From: Amycolatopsis pithecellobii
GTDB taxonomy: Bacteria > Actinomycetota > Actinomycetes > Mycobacteriales > Pseudonocardiaceae
Assembly: GCF_009707865.1 (NCBI RefSeq)
Contig: NZ_WMBA01000007.1
Coordinates: 62,001-126,000 of the forward strand
Length of the DNA: 64,000 bases
Direction: 5' to 3'
Each line of letters starts with the position of its first letter. The stretch's first letter is position 1. This document shows, piece after piece, positions 8,649-17,227 of this stretch. The notes below the pieces were generated by a model, which saw nothing but the letters and a program-made list of their open reading frames with translations, ran no database searches and had not been told where the DNA came from. The position numbers and the translations under genes are program-made.

Positions 8649-9169
8649 CGCTGCCCCTTGGCCAACTCATCGTGGGTTCCGAAGGTCTGACGGGCGTAGA
8701 TCAGAGGGAGGCGGTCGCTGAACTGGGCGTGTGTGACGGTGGCGAGGACGACGACGTGGTCGCCGCCATCGACCAGCTCCGCGACGTCGCAGGCGAGCCA
8801 CGCCGTGACCGGTCCGAGGTGGGGCAGTCGCTCCTGCATCCGCCAGTGCAAGCCGGAGAACTTGTCTCCGCCACTGCGTCCGAACCCTGCGGCAATGTCG
8901 CGTTGACCGCTGGACAGCACGTTCACCGACAGTCGGCGTGACCGGCGAACGTGGGCCAGAATGTTGGACTTTTTGCCGAGGGATACGGTGACCATGGGCG
9001 GGTTGAGTGAGAGCGAGCTGAACGCGCTGACGGTCGTGCCGTAGGGCGTGCCGTCCGGTGCGAGCGTCGTCACGATCGTGACGGGCGCACACACGCGCGC
9101 CATCGATTCCCGGAAGGTGTGCGCGTCGACTTGCGGCGCGAGTTCGGGGGGTGGAAGGGCGGTCGACAT
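8639..9169 (-). CDS. Flavin reductase, partner of the LLM monooxygenase
   Basis: 176 residues, complete flavin reductase-like domain: VCAPVTIVTTLAPDGTPYG, AFSSLSLNPPMVTVSLGKKS, VNVLSSGQRDIAAGF, and the terminal YARQTFGTH. It should oxidise NAD(P)H to supply reduced FMN. It lies 32 bases after the LLM monooxygenase gene on the same strand, the standard arrangement of a two-component flavin monooxygenase. The N-terminal family blocks begin about 20 residues in, so the ATG at 9169 is reasonable. It is a paralogue of the partial gene at the left edge. Confidence 0.88.
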   Translation of the reverse strand: MSTALPPPELAPQVDAHTFRESMARVCAPVTIVTTLAPDGTPYGTTVSAFSSLSLNPPMVTVSLGKKSNILAHVRRSRRLSVNVLSSGQRDIAAGFGRSGGDKFSGLHWRMQERLPHLGPVTAWLACDVAELVDGGDHVVVLATVTHAQFSDRLPLIYARQTFGTHDELAKGQRCA

Positions 9170-9201
9170 CGGGGGCCTTTCGGCGACGCGAGGATGGTGG
9201 G

Positions 9202-10356
9202 TCAGGCGTGCGGGGAGTAGGGCTTGCGCAGGCCCCCGTTTTCGAGTTTCGGCAGGACGTCAGCGTTGAATCGCTCCAGCCCGTCAACGAAGTCGACAAA
9301 GGACAGTGACACCCCGGCCACGCCGATATCCGACAGCCGTGCCAGCTCTTCGGCGATGTCGTCGGCGGTGCCTACGAGCGGGTATCCGCCGTAGCCGGCG
9401 CGAAGGTGCAGGTTGAACTCTTCCCACTGGTGCGGTTCCATGGCCGAGGAGTTGAGTCCGAGGTATTTGGCGGCGGCGTCGCCGGCGCTCATGTCCGCCT
9501 CGTCGACGAACACCTTCTGCAGGTACGCCTGCGCTTCTTCCTTGGTGTCGCGCTGAATCACGTAGGCGGTCGTCCACGTGTCGACCTCACGCCCGACCTC
9601 GGCCGCGTCGTTCGCACGAGCTTCGACCTGTGCTCGTGCCGCGTCGAGGTCGTACCCGGCGAGCAGGACGTAGCCCGCGTCGGCATATTTGGCGATGAAC
9701 TCGCGTCCGGTCTTGGACCCCCCGGCGTTCATGATCGATGGCAGCGGAGACTGGACCGGCTTCGGTTGCGAATAGCCGCCCTCCACACGGAAGAATTCGC
9801 CAATAAAGTCGAACTCGGAATCCTCGGTCCAGAACTTGCGCACCAGTTCGAACCACTCGGTGGTGTACTGGTAGCGGCGGTCGTGCGGGAGGAATTCACT
9901 GCCCAGCATTTTGAACTCGGGCTCGAACCAGCCGTTGACGATGTTCAGGCAGACTCGACCCCCACTGATGTGGTCGACGGTGGCGACCATCTTGGCCGCG
10001 GCGGCAGGGTGGCTAGCCTGGACATGCGCGGTGGCAACCAGCGTGATGTGATCGGTGACCGACGCCAGGCCTGCGGCCCAGGTGTAGGTTTCGAAGTTGC
10101 GGCCATTGAAGCCGTTGTCGCCGATGGCCTTCCATCGTGCGACCGGAACGAGGGCTTCGAATCCGGCACGATCGGCGATCTCCGCAACTTGTTTGGTGTA
10201 TTCCCACGTCAAGGACGGAACATCGGATGAGAGGGTCATTGCACAGCCGTGATCGCAGTTCGGGCCGAACAAACCCAGCTTGAGCTTATTGCCGGAGAAG
10301 AGGGCGTTGGTACCGCGACGGTCGCGGCGCTCATCGGCAGCTGCAGACGTGGACAT
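9202..10356 (-). CDS. LLM-class FMNH2-dependent monooxygenase, RutA/SfnG-like
   Basis: 384 residues from the ATG at 10356, preceded by AAGGAGC at normal spacing; an upstream ATG at 10389 lacks homology. Luciferase-fold blocks are clear: LKLGLFGPNCDHG, FNGRNFETYTWAAGLASVT, then LVATAHVQASHPAAAAKMVA, DHISGGRVCLNIVNGWFEPE and RYQYTTEWFELVRKFW. NGW and the SGGR block are shared with RutA and SfnG, which use FMNH2 and O2 to open pyrimidine rings or oxidise sulfones. First gene of the operon LLM, flavin reductase, FAH, acyl-CoA ligase, RibBA-like. The substrate is unknown; a ring-opening or C-N/C-S cleavage is inferred. Confidence 0.85.
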   Translation of the reverse strand: MSTSAAADERRDRRGTNALFSGNKLKLGLFGPNCDHGCAMTLSSDVPSLTWEYTKQVAEIADRAGFEALVPVARWKAIGDNGFNGRNFETYTWAAGLASVTDHITLVATAHVQASHPAAAAKMVATVDHISGGRVCLNIVNGWFEPEFKMLGSEFLPHDRRYQYTTEWFELVRKFWTEDSEFDFIGEFFRVEGGYSQPKPVQSPLPSIMNAGGSKTGREFIAKYADAGYVLLAGYDLDAARAQVEARANDAAEVGREVDTWTTAYVIQRDTKEEAQAYLQKVFVDEADMSAGDAAAKYLGLNSSAMEPHQWEEFNLHLRAGYGGYPLVGTADDIAEELARLSDIGVAGVSLSFVDFVDGLERFNADVLPKLENGGLRKPYSPHA

Positions 10357-10447
10357 GGTTGCTCCTTCATAGGGTCGACGGTGACGCAAGGAAGGTCGGA
10401 GTCACCCGCAGCCAATGCCACAGGTGCATGGTGATGTGCCTGACGGG

Positions 10448-11194
10448 CTACGCAGTGGTGCGGTGTTCGTGGCTGTGCTCAAGCTTGCGAACGAACGCGT
10501 CGGCATAGGCAGGGACGTCGAGCGGATACCGGGCACTGATGAAGTTGCCGTCCTCAACAACGAACGGCTTGTCGACCGACTCACCTCGCAGCAGCGCACC
10601 GTCCGGTTGCACGGCGCGCCGGACTTCGGTCTCGGTGTATTTCCAGTACGTGCGGTATCGGCGCCCCACGCGATACCAGGTGATCCGGAATGCCCACTTC
10701 TCCAGTGGAAGTGTCAGCGTGGTGAATCGCCGTCCGGAGATAATGCTGCGTCCGGTGACGGGGTCGATGCTGCGGGCGGGAATCAACGTTCCGTGACAGA
10801 CAGCGCCAATCAGCTTGCCTGCCCGCGCGAAGTCGATGACGCGTCGTTGCAGGACACCGCTGTCGAGGTATTGTCGCATTCCCTGCGCGTGGCCACCCGA
10901 GAGGTGGATCGCGTCGAATTCATTCGCGTCGATGTCGCGGAAGGCGATTGGTTCGCGGAATTCTGGCGCCGCGGTCATCTCCCGATACGCCGCGACGGCT
11001 TCCGGCCCCGCCGGCAGAGGATTGAACCACCCGCTCTTGAGCAGACGCTGATCGCACTCGGCAACCCGACCCGTCTCGGTGGCGAACGTGACCTTGAACC
11101 CGGCGCGGGTGAATCGTTGCCACGACACGGCGGACTCGGTTGTGTCGAAGTCGTGGTCGGGGAGAGGGACGACCACACGGTATTCGGCGGACAT
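10448..11194 (-). CDS. DJ-1/PfpI type 1 glutamine amidotransferase-like protein
   Basis: 248 residues from the ATG at 11194, which has GAAGGAGC upstream; the GTG at 11221 adds a non-homologous stub. The DJ-1/PfpI core is present: FDAIHLSGGHAQGMRQYLDS with the glycine loop, and the nucleophile elbow IGAVCHGTLIPARS, where Cys is followed by His. Such proteins act as glyoxalases, chaperones or hydrolases of small electrophiles. It is divergent from the intact alpha-hydroxyacid oxidase, and its 3' end faces away from the LLM operon. A detoxifying role is plausible but unproven. Confidence 0.82.
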   Translation of the reverse strand: MSAEYRVVVPLPDHDFDTTESAVSWQRFTRAGFKVTFATETGRVAECDQRLLKSGWFNPLPAGPEAVAAYREMTAAPEFREPIAFRDIDANEFDAIHLSGGHAQGMRQYLDSGVLQRRVIDFARAGKLIGAVCHGTLIPARSIDPVTGRSIISGRRFTTLTLPLEKWAFRITWYRVGRRYRTYWKYTETEVRRAVQPDGALLRGESVDKPFVVEDGNFISARYPLDVPAYADAFVRKLEHSHEHRTTA

Positions 11195-11249
11195 AACGGC
11201 AGCTCCTTCGGCACCGTGCATGCATGAGCAGTACGAAGAGCATGAACAT

Positions 11250-11287
11250 GCATCCAGTACTTGTCAACCTGCTCGTGTATTGGATGC
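11250..11287. promoter_or_regulatory. Inverted repeat between divergent DJ-1 and hydroxyacid oxidase genes
   Basis: GCATCCAGTAC at 11250-11260 is matched by GTATTGGATGC at 11277-11287 (10 of 11 positions, 16-base gap). CTTGTCAACCTG, a weak copy of the GntR-type palindrome seen elsewhere in the window, overlaps the left arm at 11260-11271. The position between two divergent starts makes it a likely operator, perhaps for the GntR gene at 12669. Confidence 0.5.
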
Positions 11288-11361
11288 GTGAATCGCCTGG
11301 TCTGGTCCTTGTGGATGCGGACGTACTTGACTTTGGTGTCGGCTGGATGCAGCCTCGTGGC

Positions 11362-12627
11362 ATGGACCGTGACGCTCGTGCCCGCTACCGGCAGCTGCCC
11401 CGGTGGTCGGAGCTGGCTCCGTTGCTGCAGCCCAAGCCGCTGGTACTCAGCGGTGATCGCCGGCGAGCCAGGCGCGCCGCTACCGTGCGCGACTTTTCTG
11501 CCGCCGCGCAGCGCCGGGTTCCGCGTGCGGTTTACGACTACGTCGCTGGCGCTGCGGAGGACGAGAGGTCCATGTGGCGTGCCCGCGCGGTGCTCGAATC
11601 GGTGGAGTTCGTCCCACGGGTGCTGCGCGATGTGTCAGACGTGGATCCCACCGTGTCTCTGCTGGGGCGGGAAGCCTCAATCCCGGTGGTGTTCGCGCCT
11701 ACCGGCTTCACGCGGATGATGCACCATGAGGGGGAGCGTGCCGTGGCGCGTGCGGCCGGTGCGGCCGGCATTCCGTATGCGCTCTCGACGATGGGCACGA
11801 CCTCGATCGAGGCCGTTGCCGCGGAAATCCCCGCCTGCCGTCGATGGTTCCAGCTGTACCTGTGGAGCGACCGCGCGCGCAGCCGCGATCTCGTCCGCCG
11901 AGCACGAGACCATGGTTATGAAGCCTTGATTCTCACCGTCGACACCCCGGTCGCCGGATCCCGGCTGCGGGACGTCCGCAACGGAATGACCATCCCGCCG
12001 TCGCTGGGCCTGTCCACGATCGTCGACGGGGCCCGCCACCCTCATTGGTGGTTCAACCTGCTCACCACGCCGCCGCTGTCGTTCGCGTCGCTGTCCGGTT
12101 GGCGGGGGACGGTCGCGGACCTGGCGAACCAGCTGTTCGATCCTTCGGTCACGTTGGACGATCTTGCCTGGTTGCGGTCGGAATGGGATGGCAAGCTGAT
12201 CGTGAAAGGGATCCAGTCGGTGGACGACGCTGAAGCCGCGGTCGCGGCCGGCGCGGACGCCGTCGTTGTGAGCAACCATGGCGGCCGTCAGCTCGATCGC
12301 TGCGCGACTCCGCTCGAGGCGCTCCCGTCGGTCGCCGAGGCGATCGGCGACCGCGCCGAGTTGCTCGTCGATGGTGGGTTCCTGTCCGGATCGGATGTCG
12401 TCGCCGCGCTGTGTCTCGGCGCCGACGCGATCCTTGTCGGCCGTGCCTACCTCTATGGGCTGATGGCGGCAGGCGAACCAGGCGTGCGCCGGGTCGCGGA
12501 CCTGCTGGCGAAGGAGATCCGGGTCACAATGCAGCTGCTTGGCGCCGCGACCGTGAAGGACCTGACACCGGCGATGGTGCGACTACCGAGAATGTCCGAA
12601 CGCCCCGGCCCGGTTTTGCCGATGTGA
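11362..12627 (+). CDS. FMN-dependent alpha-hydroxyacid oxidase/dehydrogenase (LldD-like)
   Basis: 421 residues from the ATG at 11362 (an ATG at 11347 is also possible). The FMN-binding TIM barrel is complete: VYDYVAGAAEDE, FAPTGFTRMMHHEGE, YALSTMGTTS, WFQLYLWSDR, ILTVDTPVAGSRLRDVRNGM, GKLIVKGIQSVDDAEAAV, the catalytic [12 protein letters not shown], and VDGGFLSGSDVVAALCLGA followed by [13 protein letters not shown]. It oxidises a 2-hydroxyacid to the 2-oxoacid using FMN. It is close in sequence to the decayed copy at 2190-3517, so this is the surviving paralogue. It is followed 41 bases later by a GntR gene, possibly in one transcript. Natural substrate unknown. Confidence 0.88.
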   Translation: MDRDARARYRQLPRWSELAPLLQPKPLVLSGDRRRARRAATVRDFSAAAQRRVPRAVYDYVAGAAEDERSMWRARAVLESVEFVPRVLRDVSDVDPTVSLLGREASIPVVFAPTGFTRMMHHEGERAVARAAGAAGIPYALSTMGTTSIEAVAAEIPACRRWFQLYLWSDRARSRDLVRRARDHGYEALILTVDTPVAGSRLRDVRNGMTIPPSLGLSTIVDGARHPHWWFNLLTTPPLSFASLSGWRGTVADLANQLFDPSVTLDDLAWLRSEWDGKLIVKGIQSVDDAEAAVAAGADAVVVSNHGGRQLDRCATPLEALPSVAEAIGDRAELLVDGGFLSGSDVVAALCLGADAILVGRAYLYGLMAAGEPGVRRVADLLAKEIRVTMQLLGAATVKDLTPAMVRLPRMSERPGPVLPM

Positions 12628-12668
12628 GAACATATCCGGCCGGACCGTCACACCAGGAGGCATTGTTC

Positions 12669-13382
12669 ATGGCAGCGCAGCCATACGACAGCGGCACTGA
12701 ACTCGGCGAGGGCGACTACACGAACGCTCCCGAGAACACCGGCGACAATCTCACGCAAGCCGCCTACTATCGGATCCGCGCGATGATCCTTGACGGCGAA
12801 CTCGCGATCGGCGGTCAGGTCAGCGTGGTGGGCCTGGCGACTTTGTTCGGAATGAGCCGCAGCCCGGTCCGGTCCGCTGTCGAACGCCTCATCTCCGAAC
12901 GACTGGTCCGCAAGACAGCCGGCGGCGCGGCCGTCGCCGCGCCCAGCCGGCACGATCTGCTGGACGCACTGATCGTTCGGGCGCCGCTCGAGGGACTGGC
13001 GGCACGGCTGGCTGCACCCCACGTTGACGACATCGCCTTGCAACGACTCACTGACATTCATGGCCGCTTCTCCGCCGCAGTCGACGCCGGAGACCCTGCC
13101 ATGGCACGCCGCGCCGACTTGGAATTCCACCAGACCATTCAGAATCTCTCGGCCAACGCCTGTCTGGTCGATTCCCTCGAACGCGTCCAGACCCAGGTGA
13201 TCCTCGCGGCGTACTCGACGGCGTGGAACTCCAGCAAACGCCCCGCAGCCCTCGAGCATGCCCGGATCCTGGATGCGCTCACCCAGCAAGACGCCGAGAC
13301 CGCCGAACACGTCGCGGTCCGGCACATACAGAACCTGACCAGCCGCGTGCTTGACGAATGGAAACGCAGCGACGCCCTCTGA
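12669..13382 (+). CDS. GntR-family regulator, FCD subfamily
   Basis: 237 residues from the ATG at 12669, with AGGAGG upstream. The N-terminal winged helix is visible as LTQAAYYRIRAMILDGELAI, then FGMSRSPVRSAVERLISERL. The C-terminal FCD domain has the ligand/metal region RRADLEFHQTIQNLSAN and ends in a helical bundle. FCD regulators bind organic acids and usually repress adjacent catabolic genes. Located between an alpha-hydroxyacid oxidase and an LLM oxidoreductase; the inverted repeat at 11250-11287 is the best operator candidate. Confidence 0.88.
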   Translation: MAAQPYDSGTELGEGDYTNAPENTGDNLTQAAYYRIRAMILDGELAIGGQVSVVGLATLFGMSRSPVRSAVERLISERLVRKTAGGAAVAAPSRHDLLDALIVRAPLEGLAARLAAPHVDDIALQRLTDIHGRFSAAVDAGDPAMARRADLEFHQTIQNLSANACLVDSLERVQTQVILAAYSTAWNSSKRPAALEHARILDALTQQDAETAEHVAVRHIQNLTSRVLDEWKRSDAL

Positions 13383-13417
13383 ACGCCCCCAACAGCGGGG
13401 GCGGAAATGGAGTAACC

Positions 13418-14329
13418 GTGGCACCGATCGAGGGAATGAACCTCGGACAGTTCGGCATCTGGACGTTCGATTTCGAAGCACAACCTGCCAGCGTGGTGCG
13501 CGACTCCGTCCAAGAACTCGAACAACTCGGCTGGCGTGCGCTCTGGATACCGGAACTGCTCGGCCGGGAAGCCCTGACGCATGCGGGTTTCCTGTTGTCA
13601 TGTACGAAGCGGATCGCGGTACTCAACGGTATTGCACAGATCTGGTCGCGCGAGGCACGCTGGACTCACGGAGCGGCGGTGCTGCTGTCTGACGCATACC
13701 CTGACCGTTACGTGCTGGGGCTGGGTGTTGGTGCCGGAAAACCCGGGGTGCCATCCGTATCAGCGATGCGCCAATACCTGGACTACCTCGATGCGGTCAC
13801 CAGCATCAACCCCACTCCGGCGGCACCGGTGCGACGCCTGCTTGCTGCCTACGGACCGAAGATGGTCGAGCTGGCCCGCGACCGTGCCGCGGGTGCACAC
13901 ACCTACCACGTCACAGTCGGACACACCGCACAATCGCGGGAAATCCTGGGACCCAAGCCGTTCCTCGGTGTAGAACAAGCAGTCCTCTTCGAACGCGATC
14001 CCGAGACGGCACGGGCAATCGCCCGAGAACACTTGCATAGCTATTTCACCACCCCATATAACGTCGCCAAATTCCTACGCCTCGGCTACACCGAAGCCGA
14101 TATCGACAGCGGCCGGGGCAGCGACCGGATCGTCGACGACCTCGTTGTGTGGGGCGACGTCGACATCATCGCGCAACGGCTGCACGAACACCTCGACGCC
14201 GGAGCCGACCACGTCGGTATCCAAGTGATCGGTAACGCGCCAGGCGCATCCGCGATGCCGCAATGGCGCCTTCTGACCGACGCTCTCTCCTCACAGCTTG
14301 TGCTGAGCACGCGAGCCAAGCCGCAATAG
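13418..14329 (+). CDS. LLM-class oxidoreductase, probably F420-dependent
   Basis: 303 residues from the GTG at 13418, which has GGAG six bases before it; this removes an N-terminal stub overlapping the GntR gene. Luciferase-like blocks include LGQFGIWTFDFEAQPAS, LEQLGWRALWIPELLGREA, LNGIAQIWSREA, DAYPDRYVLGLGVGAG and a C-terminal LHEHLDAGADHVGIQV. The pattern matches the actinobacterial group that uses coenzyme F420 rather than FMN. No flavin reductase is adjacent, consistent with F420. The substrate is unknown; it probably belongs with the hydroxyacid oxidase and GntR genes before it. Confidence 0.82.
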   Translation: MAPIEGMNLGQFGIWTFDFEAQPASVVRDSVQELEQLGWRALWIPELLGREALTHAGFLLSCTKRIAVLNGIAQIWSREARWTHGAAVLLSDAYPDRYVLGLGVGAGKPGVPSVSAMRQYLDYLDAVTSINPTPAAPVRRLLAAYGPKMVELARDRAAGAHTYHVTVGHTAQSREILGPKPFLGVEQAVLFERDPETARAIAREHLHSYFTTPYNVAKFLRLGYTEADIDSGRGSDRIVDDLVVWGDVDIIAQRLHEHLDAGADHVGIQVIGNAPGASAMPQWRLLTDALSSQLVLSTRAKPQ

Positions 14330-14840
14330 TCACCCACCTTGGAGATGCAACCCCAGTCTCCTTATCGGTCTCGCGATCTGCCGAGCCGACTGCCGCTCGG
14401 CTCAACACACCGCACGCCAGCCACCAGGGTTCCGCATCGACGAAGATCGCCGGTCGTTGTGATGCTTTGGCCTGCAGGCGTGACCATGCCCCACGGTCTT
14501 GGACGATCCGGCCCCGACACTGACTCGCCGCTGCCGCAGTCGACGAGGTCGCCGGCGCCGCCGAGGTCGAGCCCAGTCCAACTGAAGGCGAGACGACTCC
14601 GCCGCGGACAAAGCTATTTGATGCACCCGGGAATGATGCTGTCGGAAGTGAAAGCCCCGGTGGATGACACGCCTACAGAGCTCGAGACCCGAATCGATCA
14701 GGCGCGTGCCGAGCAGATCCGAGCCCAGTTGTGCGCGGCTCGGCGCCAGTGTTTCGGTGACGAGCCGCGGGTTCTGCACGAATCCGCAGCTGGTCTGCTG
14801 GAATCCGCAGCTGTGTCGCGAGGAACGTCACACCGCTAGT
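14330..14840 (+). other. Gap without a recognisable gene
   Basis: A 166-codon open frame on the plus strand and a 125-codon frame on the minus strand cross this gap, but neither shows a family motif and both are rich in Arg, Pro and Ser as expected from chance frames in GC-rich DNA. It may contain the lost 5' end of the AraC pseudogene. No terminator or operator stands out. Confidence 0.4.
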
Positions 14841-15602
14841 GACCTGCTCGCGGAGATTTCCGCGGGGACACCGGTACTGGACGGCAATCCGGGGGACTGG
14901 CCGGGCCTGACCTTCTACCGGCCGCACCGCAGTGGGAAGAGGTGCAGTCGCTGTCGCTGTGCATCATCGCGCAAGGCCGAAAATGCGTGGTCACCGACGG
15001 GCAGAAGCACTGCTACGACCCCTTCGACTACCTCGTGCTCAGCGGGGCGCCAGCACTTCACCGCGGAGATCGTGGAAGCCTCGCCCGCCAGGCCGTTCCT
15101 GTCGCTGGTGCTCCAGATCGACCCGGATCTCGTCCGGCGGGTCTCGGCCGACGTCGTCGACCGGCGGGTGCTCGCCCCGATCTATCCCGCCGAAATGGTG
15201 TACCGGGTCCTGCAGGCCGAGCAGTTCTCCCGCCTGCTGGACCTCGCCGCCACCGAAGTGGCGCGCAACCCGGTGAGCGAGGTGATTTCGCACGTACGGG
15301 ACAACATGTCCGAACTGCTCACCGTGAGCGATCTCGCGGAACGGGTCTCGATGAGTCCCTCGGCGTTCTCGCATCTCTTCCGCGAGGTCACCGGAAAATC
15401 GCCCTATCAGTTCGTCAAGGAAATGCGCCTGAATCGTGCTAGAGAGCTGCACGTCGAAGGCGATCTGACCGTCACGCAGGTTTCCCGAGCAGTCGGTTAC
15501 GGCAGTACGTCACATTTCATCAACGAGTTCCGCTCGCGGTTCGGTGCGACCCCGAGAGCGTATTCCTATCGTCGTTCGATGCGGGAGGAACTGAGCAGCT
15601 GA
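14841..15602 (+). pseudogene. AraC-family regulator with two compensating frameshifts
   Basis: The N-terminal cupin-like AraC_N domain starts in one frame (LLAEISAGTPVLDG, GLTFYRPH). It moves near 14935 to another frame (QSLSLCIIAQGRKCVV, then CYDPFDYLVLSG) and returns near 15045 (QHFTAEIVEASPARPF). The C-terminal two-helix-turn-helix region is intact: LLTVSDLAERVSMSPSAFSH, LFREVTGKSPYQFVKEMRL and AVGYGSTSHFINEFRSRFG. Family consensus needs all three segments in one frame, so the protein as read is scrambled in about 35 residues. The DNA-binding domain could still be made. It faces the truncated DJ-1 gene across a strong terminator. Confidence 0.8.
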
Positions 15603-15622
15603 CCGCATGCGGGAACCAGGCG

Positions 15623-15653
15623 CGGCCGGTGAGGGCGGGGCCCTCACCGGCCG
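15623..15653. terminator. Bidirectional terminator hairpin between convergent genes
   Basis: CGGCCGGTGAGGGC at 15623-15636 pairs perfectly with GCCCTCACCGGCCG at 15640-15653 around a GGG loop, a 14-base GC-rich stem. It lies between the end of the AraC pseudogene (plus) and the end of the DJ-1 remnant (minus). No long T-run follows, which is usual in actinomycetes. Confidence 0.8.
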
Positions 15654-15657
15654 TCGT

Positions 15658-16107
15658 TCATCGGGCCTGCCCTGCCGGCTGCAGCGCGTTCACCAGCTCT
15701 TCGGCCAGCGGCGCCGACGAGGCCGGGTTCTGTCCGGTGTGGAGGGTGCCGTCCACCACGACGTGTGGTTCCCACGGGCCGCTGCTCTTCTCGAACCGGC
15801 CACCGGCGCAAGCTAGGCGGTCCTCCAACAGCCACGGCGCCCGGTCGGCGAAACCGACCTGGCTCTCTTCGACGTCGGAGAAACCGGTCACCCGCCGCCC
15901 GGCGAAGAGCCACTTGCCGTCCGGGCCCGTCGCTGGCAGCAGTGCGGCCGGGCCGTGGCACACGGCCGCCACCGGCTTGCCTGCGGCGTCGAAGGCCGCG
16001 ACGAGGCCACCGAACTCCGCCGACGCCGCGAGATCCTCCATCGGTGTGGGCTTGCAGTGTGCGCGGCCTAATAGTCTTGAGGTTTCAAGATATTTCTTGT
16101 CACTCAT
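15658..16107 (-). pseudogene. DJ-1/PfpI protein missing its N-terminal and middle parts
   Basis: The C-terminal two-thirds of a HchA/PfpI-type protein is well preserved: AAFDAAGKPVAAVCHGPAAL with the nucleophile Cys, GRRVTGFSDVEES, and HVVVDGTLHTGQNPASSAPL followed by AEELV. The normal N-terminal region (strand 1, substrate-loop residues and the block with PGGHG) is absent. A short piece, MSDKKYLETSRLLG, is joined directly to DLAASAEFGGLVAAF. About 90 residues are missing, so a functional fold is unlikely. It is convergent with the AraC pseudogene, and both partners of this pair have decayed. Confidence 0.7.
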
Positions 16108-16111
16108 CGGG

Positions 16112-17161
16112 TCATGCCGAGGATTCGTCAGCGCAAGTGCTCGGGGTGGGCACGGCGCTGCCGTTAGGCGTCGTAGTCGATGCCACAACCAAACGATGCG
16201 CGAGAGCTTGCACGGCGGCGGCGAGTTCGGGCGGGTGCTCGATAATGAACGGCCGATCCATGACAGCTAGTCGGCCGGCGACCCATTCGAGGCGTTCCAC
16301 ACGGAGAAAAACCCTGACCCAAACTTCTTCTGCCCGGAAGTCTGGCAACGGGGTCACCGAAGCGAACACTCGAGGAATGTGATTCCACACGCGTTCAGCG
16401 TCGGCTTGCACCAGAACCGACACCTCTACTCGACTTGGGTCCGGGGGGAGCGGTCCCAGAACCGGCCGAAACGGCTCTCTCTGTGATGAAGAGGAGAAAA
16501 CGCCGTCAAGCTGCCGTATACCGGAAATCCTGTCCAACCGAAAGGTTCGCGTCACCTGCTTGGCAACATCCAAACCCGACAGATAAAGCAAGCCTCGGTG
16601 AGCTACAACGCCGTAAGGGTGCACTTCGCGCCGTTCTTGTGGGCCGAAGCGGGGGGTGTAGTCGAATGAAACTGGGCGCCGATCACGCGCGGCTTCGGAC
16701 AGGTCGAACAACCCGCGTCCGCGACCGCTGTCCCCTTCGTTGGCGACTGGCCGAACACTCTCCCGCGCGCTCGTGAAGTCAACGACGGCGAGAACGGCTT
16801 CGATGCGACGTCCCAGCAACGCTGGCACAACGCGACGCACTTTGGCTGCAGCGTTCTGGATCGCCGTCTCCGACACCGGTCCTGAACCCGAGCGGTCCGC
16901 GACGAGCAACGCCCAAATGACGGCCAACGCCTCCTCGTCCGTCAGCATGAGAGGTGGCATACGGTAGCCGGGAGCCAACCGATAGCCACCGTACCGACCG
17001 CGGACCGAGTCGACAGGGATGTCAAGGTCGCGTAGGTGCTCCACGTAGCGACGCACGGTTCGGCTGTCGACCCCGAGCTGCTCGGCAAGCTCAGCGATTG
17101 TCTTCATGCCGCCCGACTGCAGGATCTCGAGCAGCGTCAGTACGCGAGCTGTCGACTGCAC
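16112..17161 (-). CDS. WYL-domain transcriptional regulator
   Basis: 349 residues from the GTG at 17161, which has TTGGAG five bases upstream; the long N-terminal extension of the frame runs antisense through the neighbouring gene and is not homologous. The HTH is STARVLTLLEILQSGGMKT, then LGVDSRTVRRYVEHLRDL, with the wing VRGRYGGYRLAPGY. The WYL part follows (RPVSFDYTPRFGPQERREVH and PYGVVAHRGLLYLSGLD), then the WCX C-terminus. WYL proteins are ligand-responsive regulators of metabolic or stress genes. It is divergent from the glyoxalase gene at 17228, its probable target. Confidence 0.87.
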   Translation of the reverse strand: MQSTARVLTLLEILQSGGMKTIAELAEQLGVDSRTVRRYVEHLRDLDIPVDSVRGRYGGYRLAPGYRMPPLMLTDEEALAVIWALLVADRSGSGPVSETAIQNAAAKVRRVVPALLGRRIEAVLAVVDFTSARESVRPVANEGDSGRGRGLFDLSEAARDRRPVSFDYTPRFGPQERREVHPYGVVAHRGLLYLSGLDVAKQVTRTFRLDRISGIRQLDGVFSSSSQREPFRPVLGPLPPDPSRVEVSVLVQADAERVWNHIPRVFASVTPLPDFRAEEVWVRVFLRVERLEWVAGRLAVMDRPFIIEHPPELAAAVQALAHRLVVASTTTPNGSAVPTPSTCADESSA

Positions 17162-17227
17162 CGCATCTCCAAATGTTGACGAAATAGTGGACAGGATTCG
17201 ACCCCTATCCAGGCTAGCGTTGTCGCC

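Noticed and set aside
17172-17183. AATGTTGACGAA between the WYL and glyoxalase genes as a GntR site
   Set aside because: Only 9 of 12 positions match and the neighbouring regulator is of the WYL type; more likely promoter sequence.
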